A DNA stretch of 64,000 bases from UBA1444 sp964601085. GTDB lineage: Bacteria > Bacillota > Negativicutes > UBA1444. The position numbers and the translations under genes were made by a program. Below the pieces are notes generated by a model that saw only the letters and a program-made list of their open reading frames with translations, was not told where the DNA came from and did not search any database. Below are positions 17,701 to 26,221 of this stretch, in pieces (the first letter of the stretch is position 1; each line of letters starts with the position of its first letter). Location: NCBI GenBank assembly GCA_964601085.1, contig CAZRLN010000001.1, forward strand, positions 62,001-126,000, written 5' to 3'.

Positions 17701-18765
17701 ATGTTTAAGATTTTGGATGCCGCCGATCATAATGATTATTCAAAATGGCTTCGGATATGGGAGAGTTGGCCATTACGAGAAGTCTTCGCGCATCCGGAGT
17801 ATGTTAAGCTGTTCGCGCGAGGATGTGATCGCGCCGTGTGCGCGGTTCAGGAGAATGCCGACGGAATGATTCTTCTGCCGTTGATTTTGCGTCCATTAGC
17901 AGCGGAACCTTGGGCGGGAAAAGATACTCCATATTTTGATGCAGTTGCGCCCTATGGCTTTGGCGGTCCATTTATCAACGGGCGATACGACATGGAGGAG
18001 TTTGGACGTCATTTCAAGGCTTGGGCGCAAAACGTCGGAATTGTGTCCGCGTTTTTCCGGTTGTCGCCATTTGCCGCAGATATTAGGAATATGGTCGATA
18101 CCGTGGATGTGAGCGGCGGCAACGTGATCCGATCGCTATCGGAGGGGTATGACGAGATTTGGCGGGATTATAAACAACTGGTCCGCACTCATGTCAAAAA
18201 AGCAACCCAAAGCGGGGTAACCGCGGAGTTCGATGAAACCGGCGATAGCTTGCCGGCCTTTATCCGCTTGTATTACCGGACGATGCAACGATGCCATGCA
18301 GCGCAGCAATACTATTTTTCTGCAGATTTTTTCCGAAAAATCACAACGCGTCTGAAGGGGCAGTACTTCCTTGCCAAGGCCAAGTATAAAGAGGAAGTGA
18401 TCGCAGCGTACATTGTGCTGGTATCGCAGGAAAGCATTTATTATTATCTTGCCGGATCGAATGAAAATTTCTTTCACCTCAGACCCAATCAGTTTTTAAC
18501 CAATGCCGTATTCCAATGGGGGATCGACCACGGAAAGAAATGGTGTATTCTAGGGGGCGGATATGAGGGGTATGATGGTGTGTTTCAATATAAAAAAGCG
18601 TTTGCACCCGCAGGAGTAGTTCCCTTTTTGGTTGGCAAACACATTTATTATCCGTCGGAGTATCAAGATTTCTGTGAAAAGCGAAAAGCGCATGATCTTC
18701 AAAATGGATTGAGCTGGATTACCAATGATTCCTTTTTCCCAGCCTATCGAACTAAGAATGATTGA
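17701..18765 (+). CDS. FemAB-like (GNAT-fold) acyl/aminoacyl transferase, copy 2
   Basis: About 354 residues from ATG 17701, set by GGAGG 10 nt upstream and by alignment with copy 1 at the very N-terminus (FKILDAADHNDY against FKMLDASNREEY). Roughly 60% of residues look identical (REVFAHPEYVKLFARGCDRAVCAVQ, IWRDYKQLVRTHVKKA, ILGGGYEGYDGVFQYKK). A tandem duplication kept intact in both copies suggests each has its own acceptor or donor. Confidence 0.8.
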   Translation: MFKILDAADHNDYSKWLRIWESWPLREVFAHPEYVKLFARGCDRAVCAVQENADGMILLPLILRPLAAEPWAGKDTPYFDAVAPYGFGGPFINGRYDMEEFGRHFKAWAQNVGIVSAFFRLSPFAADIRNMVDTVDVSGGNVIRSLSEGYDEIWRDYKQLVRTHVKKATQSGVTAEFDETGDSLPAFIRLYYRTMQRCHAAQQYYFSADFFRKITTRLKGQYFLAKAKYKEEVIAAYIVLVSQESIYYYLAGSNENFFHLRPNQFLTNAVFQWGIDHGKKWCILGGGYEGYDGVFQYKKAFAPAGVVPFLVGKHIYYPSEYQDFCEKRKAHDLQNGLSWITNDSFFPAYRTKND

Positions 18766-18818
18766 AGCATGACGACTGAGATACAGGTGACGAAGAATTA
18801 AAAAAGGAGTGAGCCTTC

Positions 18819-20066
18819 ATGGCAATTCCGCAAAAACGTATCTGTCTTTCGCCGCCCCATATGAGCGGTTTCGAGCAGGAATATGTGTCGGATGCTTTTG
18901 CGTCAAACTGGATTGCTCCGTTGGGTCCCCACGTGGATGCCTTTGAAGCCGGAATTGCCAAGTATGTCGGGTGCAAGGCGGCAGCAGCCCTGTGTTCAGG
19001 AACTGCGGCCATTCATCTGGCATTGAAATGCGCCGGTGTTCAAAAAGGCGACTGGGTATTTTGTTCCTCATTGACCTTCGCGGCGTCCGCCAATCCGATT
19101 CTGTATGAAGGAGCCCGGCCGGTCTTCATTGATTCGGAACCCGAGTCATGGAACATGTCGCCCATCGCCTTGCGCAAGGCGATGGCGGATGCAAAAAGAG
19201 AGTGCAGACTTCCCAAAGCGGTGATTATTGTCAATTTGTATGGGCAAAGCGCCGATATGGATAAGTTGTTGCCAATCTGTGAAAGATATTGCGTTCCCGT
19301 TATTGAAGATGCGGCGGAATCCCTTGGCGCGACCTATCGGGGCAAAGCCAGCGGCACTTTTGGCAAATACGGCATGTTCTCTTTCAATGGCAATAAAATC
19401 ATCACGACCTCGGGCGGCGGCATGCTCATATCGGACGATGTCGAGGCGATACAGAAAGCCCGGTTCTGGGCAACCCAGGCGCGTGACCCGGCCCGGCATT
19501 ACCAGCACAGCGAGATTGGCTACAACTATCGCTTGAGTAATATCGCGGCGGCGATTGGCCGGGGACAGTTGTGCGTATTGCCAGATCGCATAAAAAAAAG
19601 GCGCAAAATATTTGCGCGGTATTTTTCAGAACTGGAACGATATGATGGGCTTGAATTTATGCCTGAAGCCCCGTATGGACAGTGTAATCGCTGGTTGACA
19701 ACGATGACGATCGATCCGGCCCGATCAAAAGTAACCGTCAACGAGGTGATGGATGCTTTGGCGGAAGAAGATATCGAATCCCGGCCTGTCTGGAAACCGT
19801 TGCACCTCCAACCGATTTTCGCCACATATCCTTACTATGCGCATGGCACGACGGAGAGTGTGTCGGACCGATTGTTTGAGCAGGGGATCTGTTTGCCGTC
19901 TGGCAGCAACATGACCGAAGAAGAGCAAGCGAGGGTGATCAAGGTGATTCAGGACTGCCTTGGGCATCGCGAGGCAAGTTCCGTCGGATTTTTCTACGGC
20001 TCAAAGGGCGGAAACAGCCATTGGCTCAATAATGAGGCCGTTTTAGGCAATACATCGACAAATTGA
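18819..20066 (+). CDS. pglE: DegT/DnrJ/EryC1 sugar aminotransferase (PglE-like)
   Basis: 415 residues. AALCSGTAAIHLALKCAGV, VIEDAAESLGATYRGK and the PLP lysine in FSFNGNKIITTSGGGML are canonical. It should aminate C4 of the 4-keto sugar made by the PglF-like dehydratase, using glutamate. AAGGAG lies before the ATG. The C-terminus carries about 30 residues beyond the usual end, and this tail is overlapped for 73 nt by an antisense PilZ-like gene. Confidence 0.9.
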   Translation: MAIPQKRICLSPPHMSGFEQEYVSDAFASNWIAPLGPHVDAFEAGIAKYVGCKAAAALCSGTAAIHLALKCAGVQKGDWVFCSSLTFAASANPILYEGARPVFIDSEPESWNMSPIALRKAMADAKRECRLPKAVIIVNLYGQSADMDKLLPICERYCVPVIEDAAESLGATYRGKASGTFGKYGMFSFNGNKIITTSGGGMLISDDVEAIQKARFWATQARDPARHYQHSEIGYNYRLSNIAAAIGRGQLCVLPDRIKKRRKIFARYFSELERYDGLEFMPEAPYGQCNRWLTTMTIDPARSKVTVNEVMDALAEEDIESRPVWKPLHLQPIFATYPYYAHGTTESVSDRLFEQGICLPSGSNMTEEEQARVIKVIQDCLGHREASSVGFFYGSKGGNSHWLNNEAVLGNTSTN

Positions 20067-20281
20067 CAACCATAACAAGATTCTTCTTTCCACATTACAG
20101 TTGCGGAAAAAAACAATTTTCCCAGGGAAGTTTCCAGCTCCAATCCTATTTGTTGCTGCAATTCCAGGAATGAATCGGTCTGAATTGTCAATCCTTCCGG
20201 AGAAATTTGCGAAGCTAGAACCTGGTTGCGAATATCAGGCTGATTTTTGGTGAACAAAATAGCAGGCAGGGATTTTTTCAC
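19994..20281 (-). CDS. Small PilZ-like protein, antisense within the polysaccharide locus
   Basis: 95 residues, the only minus-strand gene in the first 31 kb. It fills the gap between two + strand genes. The pattern is that of a single PilZ barrel: ASQISPEGLTIQTDSF for the D/NxSxxG strand, QQQIGLELET, FFSATVMWKEESCYGCQFVDV, then SQWLF. The RxxxR c-di-GMP arm is not complete (only one Arg, near residue 17) and the D/N before SxxG is Gln, so ligand binding is uncertain. GTG start with GAAGG about 10 nt upstream. It may sense c-di-GMP for polymer production; three c-di-GMP-type proteins lie 12-19 kb downstream. Confidence 0.68.
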   Translation of the reverse strand: MKKSLPAILFTKNQPDIRNQVLASQISPEGLTIQTDSFLELQQQIGLELETSLGKLFFSATVMWKEESCYGCQFVDVLPKTASLLSQWLFPPFEP

Positions 20282-20318
20282 TCTCGACCGACCTTCTTTT
20301 TTCCTTAATAAATGCGAT

Positions 20319-20334
20319 ATGCTTGCTCAAGCAT
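20319..20334. repeat. 16-bp inverted repeat between divergent genes
   Basis: ATGCTT and AAGCAT flank GCTC. It lies between the PilZ-like gene (-) and the next glycosyltransferase (+), next to a TATTAT on the minus strand at 20333-20338 that could be a -10 box. It could be an operator for the small gene. No good -35 was found. Confidence 0.3.
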
Positions 20335-20398
20335 AATACATTTTATTTATCATACCATATTGGGAATCAAGTTTGAAGAAAATGGAGGATTGATTCAT

Positions 20399-21538
20399 AT
20401 GCCGGACCGATCCCGGCCGTTAAGAATTTTGCATATCGTGGGACGCATGAACCGGGGCGGCGTGGAAACTTGGCTGATGAATCTGCTGCGAACGGTAAGT
20501 CGGGATTCCTGGCAAATGGATTTTTTAGTCGGCGATCCCACACCGGCTGACTATGATGAAGAGATTCGGCAACGTGGCGCCCGAATATTCCCGTGTTCGC
20601 TCCAGAATCCTTTTCTGTACATTTTTCGCTTGATCGGCATTTTGCGGAAGTTTGGTCCTTATGATGCGATTCACAGCCATGTGCATCATTTTAGCGGAAT
20701 AACCCTGCTGATCGCCTATTGGGCGGGAATTCCCGTACGAATTGCCCATAGCCATAGTGACACGGCGGGCTTGGACTCCAAAGCGGATTGGCGGCGCAGG
20801 CTCTATCTGACATTAATGAAAAAATTGATTGACCGCTATGCGACGGTGGGCATGGCAGTGAGCCGGGAAGCTGCAACGGCTCTTTCCAACGGGAATGCAT
20901 CCCGCCTGACATGGCAAGTCCGACATTGCGGAATCAATCTTGCGGATTATAGCCATCCCGTTGATCGGGAAGCGTTGCGGCAAGAATGGGGAATTCCCCG
21001 AACTTCGTTTGTGATCGGGCATGTGGGGAGCTTTACTTTGGTAAAAAACCATAGATTCATTTTGCAGGTGGCGCAGGAAGTGTTCCGACGGAAACCGGAC
21101 AGTAGATTGGTGCTTGTCGGGGATGGACGCTTGCGTATCGATATCGAGAATCAGGCAATGAGGCTTGGCATTGTGGACAGAATTGTATTTACGGGCAAGC
21201 GGGCGGATGTTCCCAATTTGATGGGAATGATGGATGTGTTTTTATTCCCGTCTTTATATGAAGGACTCGGACTCGCTGTGATTGAAGCCCAATCTGCGGG
21301 ACTGCCGATTTTAATTGCTGATTCTGTGCCCAAAGAGACGGAAGTGGTATCAGACTTATTTGTCTGGATGCCGCTTTCTCAACCGCCAGAGCTTTGGGCC
21401 GAAAAATGTTTGCAGATGGTTGAACTAAAAGAAAATATTGCTCATTTGAAACCGCGCCGAATTCTTGAAGAATCTTCCTTCAACATTGCTACCAACTGGC
21501 ATGACCTGGATCGATTCTATTCCGGTAGAAGCGCCTGA
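20399..21538 (+). CDS. Family 4 glycosyltransferase (EpsF-like)
   Basis: 379 residues from ATG 20399 (GGAGG 10 nt upstream); the upstream extension of the frame is AT-rich leader. Opening RILHIVGRMNRGGVETWLMNLLR is typical of EpsF-type transferases; the C-terminal half has GHVGSFTLVKNHRFIL and FPSLYEGLGLAVIEAQSAGLPI. It follows the only real gap in the cluster, so it may begin a second transcript. Confidence 0.87.
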   Translation: MPDRSRPLRILHIVGRMNRGGVETWLMNLLRTVSRDSWQMDFLVGDPTPADYDEEIRQRGARIFPCSLQNPFLYIFRLIGILRKFGPYDAIHSHVHHFSGITLLIAYWAGIPVRIAHSHSDTAGLDSKADWRRRLYLTLMKKLIDRYATVGMAVSREAATALSNGNASRLTWQVRHCGINLADYSHPVDREALRQEWGIPRTSFVIGHVGSFTLVKNHRFILQVAQEVFRRKPDSRLVLVGDGRLRIDIENQAMRLGIVDRIVFTGKRADVPNLMGMMDVFLFPSLYEGLGLAVIEAQSAGLPILIADSVPKETEVVSDLFVWMPLSQPPELWAEKCLQMVELKENIAHLKPRRILEESSFNIATNWHDLDRFYSGRSA

Positions 21539-21579
21539 TACGCGACAGGAAAGGGAAATGAAGGCGGGGGAGAATTCGT

Positions 21580-22212
21580 ATGAAAAAATTGATCATTGTC
21601 GGCGCAGGCGGATGGGGCAGAGTTGTTCGTCAATGGGCTCTGGATATTCAAAGCCAGTCGGCCAGATGGGAATCGATCCGGTTTTTGGATGATAATCCGG
21701 TTGTTCTTGACGGATTTGGTTTGCGTGACAGCCTGATCGGGACGATTCGTGATTATCAACCGACGGAAGAGGACGAAGTGATCTGTGGAATTGGCGATCC
21801 GGCAATAAAATTAAGCATTTGCGAGCAGTTGCGAAGAAAAGGAGCCGAGTTTACCAATATCATTCATCCGAATGCCTTGGTTACGGAGTACGGTGAATTT
21901 GGTTCCGGGATCATCGTTAGTCCTTTTGCAGCGGTTGTCGTTACAACACTGATTGGGGATTTTGTTACGGTCAACGCGTTTTCGGTTATTGGACATGATT
22001 CGACGGTGGAACGCGGATGCACCTTAAGCGCCCATTGCGATATCATGGCAAATGTTCATTTGGAAGAAGGCGTGTTTATGGGAAGCGGCTCCAGAATCCT
22101 GCCGAATCTGCGTGTCGGACGGAATGCCAAGGTTGGGGCAGGATCCGTAGTGGTCAGAAATGTTCCGGCGGGAGCGACGGTTTTCGGCAACCCGGCGAAA
22201 ATAATCAGTTGA
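21580..22212 (+). CDS. pglD: Sugar O/N-acyltransferase, left-handed beta-helix (PglD/NeuD-like)
   Basis: 210 residues. An N-terminal Rossmann-like domain (KKLIIVGAGGWGRVVRQWA, FLDDNPVVLDGF) is followed by hexapeptide repeats ending VGAGSVVVRNVPAGATVFGNPAK. PglD acetylates the C4 amine of the UDP-amino sugar made by PglE, completing UDP-diacetylbacillosamine. The catalytic His is likely in VIGHDSTVERGC. Placed directly before the carrier-protein module. Confidence 0.88.
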   Translation: MKKLIIVGAGGWGRVVRQWALDIQSQSARWESIRFLDDNPVVLDGFGLRDSLIGTIRDYQPTEEDEVICGIGDPAIKLSICEQLRRKGAEFTNIIHPNALVTEYGEFGSGIIVSPFAAVVVTTLIGDFVTVNAFSVIGHDSTVERGCTLSAHCDIMANVHLEEGVFMGSGSRILPNLRVGRNAKVGAGSVVVRNVPAGATVFGNPAKIIS

Positions 22213-22235
22213 AATTGCGAAAGGTGTGAATCAAG

Positions 22236-22469
22236 ATGCTGCAGGCGGATTTCATTCAAAAAGTTAAAACCTGTCTTTTTGAAGAACGTAGGGATGTCGA
22301 TGCGGCTACTGTGTTAAGCGACTTGGAGGGGTGGGATTCGTTGGGCAGATTAAGTATTGTCGTTTTGCTCCATGATGAATTTTCCTTGGCAGTGGATACC
22401 AAAACATTGCGCGCTTGTGAAACAATCCGGGATCTGATGGAGCTTGTGAAAGAAAAACTGGATAATTAA
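22236..22469 (+). CDS. Acyl/peptidyl carrier protein 1
   Basis: 77 residues, four-helix carrier. The phosphopantetheine serine is in LEGWDSLGRLSIV, near residue 34, where fatty-acid ACPs have DSL. It would hold an acyl or aminoacyl thioester made by the adenylation enzyme that starts 20 nt downstream. It is not the housekeeping AcpP, which has a more acidic helix II. Confidence 0.85.
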   Translation: MLQADFIQKVKTCLFEERRDVDAATVLSDLEGWDSLGRLSIVVLLHDEFSLAVDTKTLRACETIRDLMELVKEKLDN

Positions 22470-22488
22470 TCGAGCGGAAGGTGTGACG

Positions 22489-24048
22489 ATGAGAAATTCT
22501 GTTTTGGCATTCTTGTCCCAGACGGTAAAACGCCATGGCAATAAAGCGGCCATTATTGATCGCGAACGGACGATTTCATTTCAGGAACTGGATTTTGCCG
22601 CAAAGCGGTTGGCAACGGTCTTGAGCAGGCACGTTTCTGATGTCCGGCAACCCATAGCTGTTCTGACGCCCAAGGGAATGGGCAGCATAATTTCCTTTTT
22701 GGCGATTTTGTACAGCGGCAATTTCTATGCGCCATTGGATGAAAATATGCCGCCGGCGCGACTAACAAGCATTCTAAACAACTTGCGGCCAAGCTGTCTC
22801 ATTGCGGATAAAATTTACCAACCATTGCTGATGGCGGCGGGATTTTCACCGGAGGGCATTGTTTTTGTCGGGGACGCCTATGATGAAACAATAAAAATCG
22901 ACGAAACCGAACTGTTGAATCGGCTAAACCAAATCATCGACACCGACCCGGTGTATACGATTTATACGTCGGGATCGACCGGAGTTCCTAAAGGGGTGAC
23001 TGTCCCTCATCGCGGTGTCATCGACTACATCGACTGGGCCATGGAATGCTTTCGGATCGATGAAACCGCGATCATCGGCAATCAGTCGCCATTTTACTTT
23101 GACAATTCGACGCTGGATATTTATCTGTGCCTGGCTACCGGGGCTACCCTGGTGATTATCCCCAAAACTCACTTTGCCTTTCCGTTACGGTTGATGGAAT
23201 ATGTCCGCGAAATGAAAATAAATTTCATATTCTGGGTTCCTTCCGTCTTAATCACAGTAGCGAATTTAAAAATCCTGGAAAAAACACCGCCGGCAATGCT
23301 GCAACGGATTTTTTTCGCCGGGGAAGTAATGCCGAATAAACAGCTGAATTATTGGCGAACCTACTATCCGCAGGCGCAATTCGTAAATCTTTACGGGCCC
23401 ACGGAAATTACGGTGGATTGTACCTATTACGTTGTGAACCGCCCATTTCAGGATCATGAACCATTACCGATCGGGTACCCTTGCCGAAATACTGATATTT
23501 TGATCCTGACCGAAGATAATAAAGCAGCGGGAATGAATGAAACCGGTGAGTTGTGCGTTCGCGGCAGCTCGTTGGCGCTGGGGTATTGGGATGATCCGGA
23601 AAAGACAAATAGAGCATTCGTTCAAAATCCGCTGCAGGACAAGTATCCGGAACGAATTTACCGAACCGGCGACTTGGTTTATTGCAATGAAGTCGGCGAA
23701 ATCATCTTTTTAGGGCGGAAGGATAATCAGATCAAACACATGGGACATCGGATCGAATTGGGCGAAATCGAAACTGTGGTTCAGAGCTTGGCGCAAGTCG
23801 ATCATGCCTGCGTAGTATATGACCGGGTCAATGAAGAAATTGCCTTGTTTTATCAATCCGCCCTGGCGCTCGACCCGATGGAGGTGCGAAAACAGTTGGC
23901 GGATGTGTTGCCCAAGTATATGATTCCCGCCAAAGTGAAAAAAATGGCAACTTTGCCGTTGAACGCAAACGGCAAGATTGACCGAACGGTTTTGCTTGAA
24001 TCTTGCCATCCTGTAACCAGCCTGGAGGTGAAGTGTTGTGAAAAGTAA
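22489..24048 (+). CDS. Stand-alone adenylation enzyme (NRPS A-domain/DltA-like)
   Basis: About 519 residues from ATG 22489 (GGAAGG 7 nt upstream). All core motifs are present: A3 YTSGSTGVPKGV, A5 NLYGPTEITVD, A7 YRTGDLVY, A8 GRKDNQIKHMGHRIELGEIE, A10 NANGKIDR with the catalytic lysine. It activates a carboxylate, probably an amino acid, as the adenylate and loads it on a carrier. SPFYFDNSTLDIY contains the specificity-region start. Flanked by two carrier proteins and a formyltransferase, so it is not a fatty-acid ligase of general metabolism. Confidence 0.88.
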   Translation: MRNSVLAFLSQTVKRHGNKAAIIDRERTISFQELDFAAKRLATVLSRHVSDVRQPIAVLTPKGMGSIISFLAILYSGNFYAPLDENMPPARLTSILNNLRPSCLIADKIYQPLLMAAGFSPEGIVFVGDAYDETIKIDETELLNRLNQIIDTDPVYTIYTSGSTGVPKGVTVPHRGVIDYIDWAMECFRIDETAIIGNQSPFYFDNSTLDIYLCLATGATLVIIPKTHFAFPLRLMEYVREMKINFIFWVPSVLITVANLKILEKTPPAMLQRIFFAGEVMPNKQLNYWRTYYPQAQFVNLYGPTEITVDCTYYVVNRPFQDHEPLPIGYPCRNTDILILTEDNKAAGMNETGELCVRGSSLALGYWDDPEKTNRAFVQNPLQDKYPERIYRTGDLVYCNEVGEIIFLGRKDNQIKHMGHRIELGEIETVVQSLAQVDHACVVYDRVNEEIALFYQSALALDPMEVRKQLADVLPKYMIPAKVKKMATLPLNANGKIDRTVLLESCHPVTSLEVKCCEK

Positions 24049-24952
24049 GAATGTAATCGTAATCGGTTCGGGCAAGGTCGCCGCCGGTTGCATCGGAATC
24101 CTGGCTTCCAAAGCGGCGGCGGTTTCTGTCATTGAAACGGAGCAACAAGCGCTGTCCTGTGTCCGCATGGTAAGCAATAACTTGAAACTGTCCTACCGCA
24201 GTATGACTGATTATAAGCAATTAACCGGGTACTTGAAAGCAATCCGAAAGAATACGTTGGTTATCAGCGCCAATAATAACTATCTTTTTCCTGCGGAGAT
24301 TTTGGGCAAACACAATCTTTGCATAGTCAACTTTCATAATGCTTTGCTACCGGCCTACCCCGGCCGGAATGCACCGACTTGGGTCATATTTGACGGAGAA
24401 GAAAAGACTGGCGTAACTTGGCATTTCGTTGGCAACGGGGTGGATACCGGCGATGTTTTAGCGCAACGCAGCATTGCTATTGGACCGGATGTTACGGCGC
24501 TGGAATTGGTCCGGTCATGCATGGAGGAGGGAATTCAGTCTTTTGACGCGATTTGCGATGGATTGCTGAAAGGAGAGATTGAGCCGCAACAGCAAGATCT
24601 GTCCTTGCGGAGAAATTATCACCGTTCGTGGGAGGTGCCCAATCAAGGGTTTTTGGATATGTCCTGGCCATTGACAAAAGCGCATTCGTTCCTACGGTCG
24701 CTTGATTACGGGCGGATTCCTGTATTGCCCCTGCCGCGCGTGTTTTGGGCGGGTAAAACCTATGTGGTCAAAAAGTATCAGCTGCTGAACAGTTTGCCCG
24801 GAAAGCATGGCATGGTTTTTCGAAAAGGACAGATGGTGATTCAGGACGGGGAAAAAACATTAATCATGGAATTGGAAAGGAGAATGGAGTATGAGCCGTG
24901 TCGAAACCATTTTGCAGGAATTGAAACCCGAACTCAATTTGCAGCAAACTGA
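24038..24952 (+). CDS. Formyltransferase (methionyl-tRNA-formyltransferase fold)
   Basis: 304 residues. An N-terminal Rossmann-like part (KNVIVIGSGKVAAGC) precedes the hydrolase/formyltransferase core: VNFHNALLPAYPGRNAPTWVI with catalytic His, and TGVTWHFVGNGVDTGDVL with the Asp; NN precedes them. It would move a formyl group from N10-formyl-THF to an amine. The target may be a carrier-bound amino acid or an amino sugar. It overlaps the adenylation gene by 11 nt and the next carrier gene by 62 nt. It is not the housekeeping Fmt, which would sit with def. Confidence 0.85.
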   Translation: MKSKNVIVIGSGKVAAGCIGILASKAAAVSVIETEQQALSCVRMVSNNLKLSYRSMTDYKQLTGYLKAIRKNTLVISANNNYLFPAEILGKHNLCIVNFHNALLPAYPGRNAPTWVIFDGEEKTGVTWHFVGNGVDTGDVLAQRSIAIGPDVTALELVRSCMEEGIQSFDAICDGLLKGEIEPQQQDLSLRRNYHRSWEVPNQGFLDMSWPLTKAHSFLRSLDYGRIPVLPLPRVFWAGKTYVVKKYQLLNSLPGKHGMVFRKGQMVIQDGEKTLIMELERRMEYEPCRNHFAGIETRTQFAAN

Positions 24953-25121
24953 CAATTACGTTGAAACAGGGATTCTTGACTCGTTTGATATCATCATGCT
25001 GGTCTCGACATTGGATGAAACGTTCCAAATTCGGATTGATGGCGCCGATATCATTCCCGAAAACTTCAACAGTCTGGACGCCATTAAAAATTTGGTCGGA
25101 AAGTATTGTGTAATCCAATGA
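24891..25121 (+). CDS. Acyl/peptidyl carrier protein 2
   Basis: 76 residues with the attachment serine in GILDSFDIIMLV, a form seen in D-alanyl and amino-acid-type carriers (DltC-like LDSF). AAAGGAG lies upstream of the ATG. The first 62 nt are within the end of the formyltransferase gene in another frame; conserved carrier-like residues start there (ILQELKPELNL), so the overlap appears real. Confidence 0.85.
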   Translation: MSRVETILQELKPELNLQQTDNYVETGILDSFDIIMLVSTLDETFQIRIDGADIIPENFNSLDAIKNLVGKYCVIQ

Positions 25122-26182
25122 ATCTGTCATTTAACAACAAAAAAATTACCGGGATACTAACCATTCTGCCCCGTCAGGAATCCCGTTTTGAAGATGAATT
25201 GGGAAATTATAATTTCCCGCCGGAAAAATCAATGCGCCTGAAAAAAATCATGGGCTATGATCGCCATCGTCTGGTTGATGGCGGAACTTGCGTTTCCGAT
25301 CTGAGCATTTATGGGTTGCGGCATCTGTTTGAGAAAGGATTGTTGCAGCGGGACGAAATCGACGCGTTGATTCTGGTCACGCAAACTCCGGATTATCTGA
25401 TGCCGCCTACAAGCAGTGTGATCCACGGAAAATTGAATCTTAAGCAAGATATGCTATGCATGGATATCAACCAGGGTTGCGCTGGATTCTTGGCTGGTCT
25501 GGTTGAGGCGTTTCTGTTGCTGGATCAGGAATCGATCCGCAAAGTGGTCATTGTGAATGCCGATATCCTGAGCCGGAAAACCTCTCCGCATGATCGGAAC
25601 AGTTTCCCGCTGATCGGCGACGCGGCGGCGGTTACCATCGTGGAACGGGGGGAATCATCGGAACCAATCTATGCCGACTGGAAAGTGGATGGAAGCCGGA
25701 ACGCTGCATTGATGGTTCCCGCTGGCGGAATGAAGTTGCCTTCCAGTCCGGAGACTTCGATTTTAACGGATTCCGGCGATGGCAACATGCGCAGTCAGGA
25801 TCATTTGGTGATGGACGGAACGGGTGTCTTCAATTTTGTCCAGACAGAAGTGCCGGTGATGATTGAACAGTTGCTTGAACGAGCCGGAATTGCAACGAAT
25901 GACATTGATTTCTTCATGTTCCATCAGCCGAATCGATTCATGATCGAGAAACTGGCGGATCGGCTGAATGTTCCCTACAACAAAATGCCCGGCAATATCG
26001 TAGAGAACTTTGGCAATGCCAGTGGAGTTACCATACCGACGAACTTAACCTTCAATTTAGGGAACGATCTGTTGGAAAATACCTATAAAATCTGTTTGGC
26101 CGGCTTTGGCACAGGATTGACATGGAGCTCGATGGTGATGAATATTGGCGGATTGTCTTTTTGTCATATGATCGACTATTGA
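25118..26182 (+). CDS. 3-oxoacyl-ACP synthase III-like thiolase-fold enzyme
   Basis: 354 residues from ATG 25118, overlapping the carrier stop (ATGA). The KAS III triad is intact: Cys in DINQGCAGFLAGL, His in FMFHQPNRFMIEKL, Asn in ENFGNASGVTIP. FabH-type enzymes condense an acyl-CoA with malonyl-ACP or, in secondary metabolism, transfer acyl groups. Here it closes the carrier module and may build a short acyl chain, or move it to the sugar. Distinct in context from fab operons. Confidence 0.85.
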   Translation: MNLSFNNKKITGILTILPRQESRFEDELGNYNFPPEKSMRLKKIMGYDRHRLVDGGTCVSDLSIYGLRHLFEKGLLQRDEIDALILVTQTPDYLMPPTSSVIHGKLNLKQDMLCMDINQGCAGFLAGLVEAFLLLDQESIRKVVIVNADILSRKTSPHDRNSFPLIGDAAAVTIVERGESSEPIYADWKVDGSRNAALMVPAGGMKLPSSPETSILTDSGDGNMRSQDHLVMDGTGVFNFVQTEVPVMIEQLLERAGIATNDIDFFMFHQPNRFMIEKLADRLNVPYNKMPGNIVENFGNASGVTIPTNLTFNLGNDLLENTYKICLAGFGTGLTWSSMVMNIGGLSFCHMIDY

Positions 26183-26221
26183 ACTGGGCGATTACTGAAA
26201 AGCAGTCGGGGAGTGGAAGCG

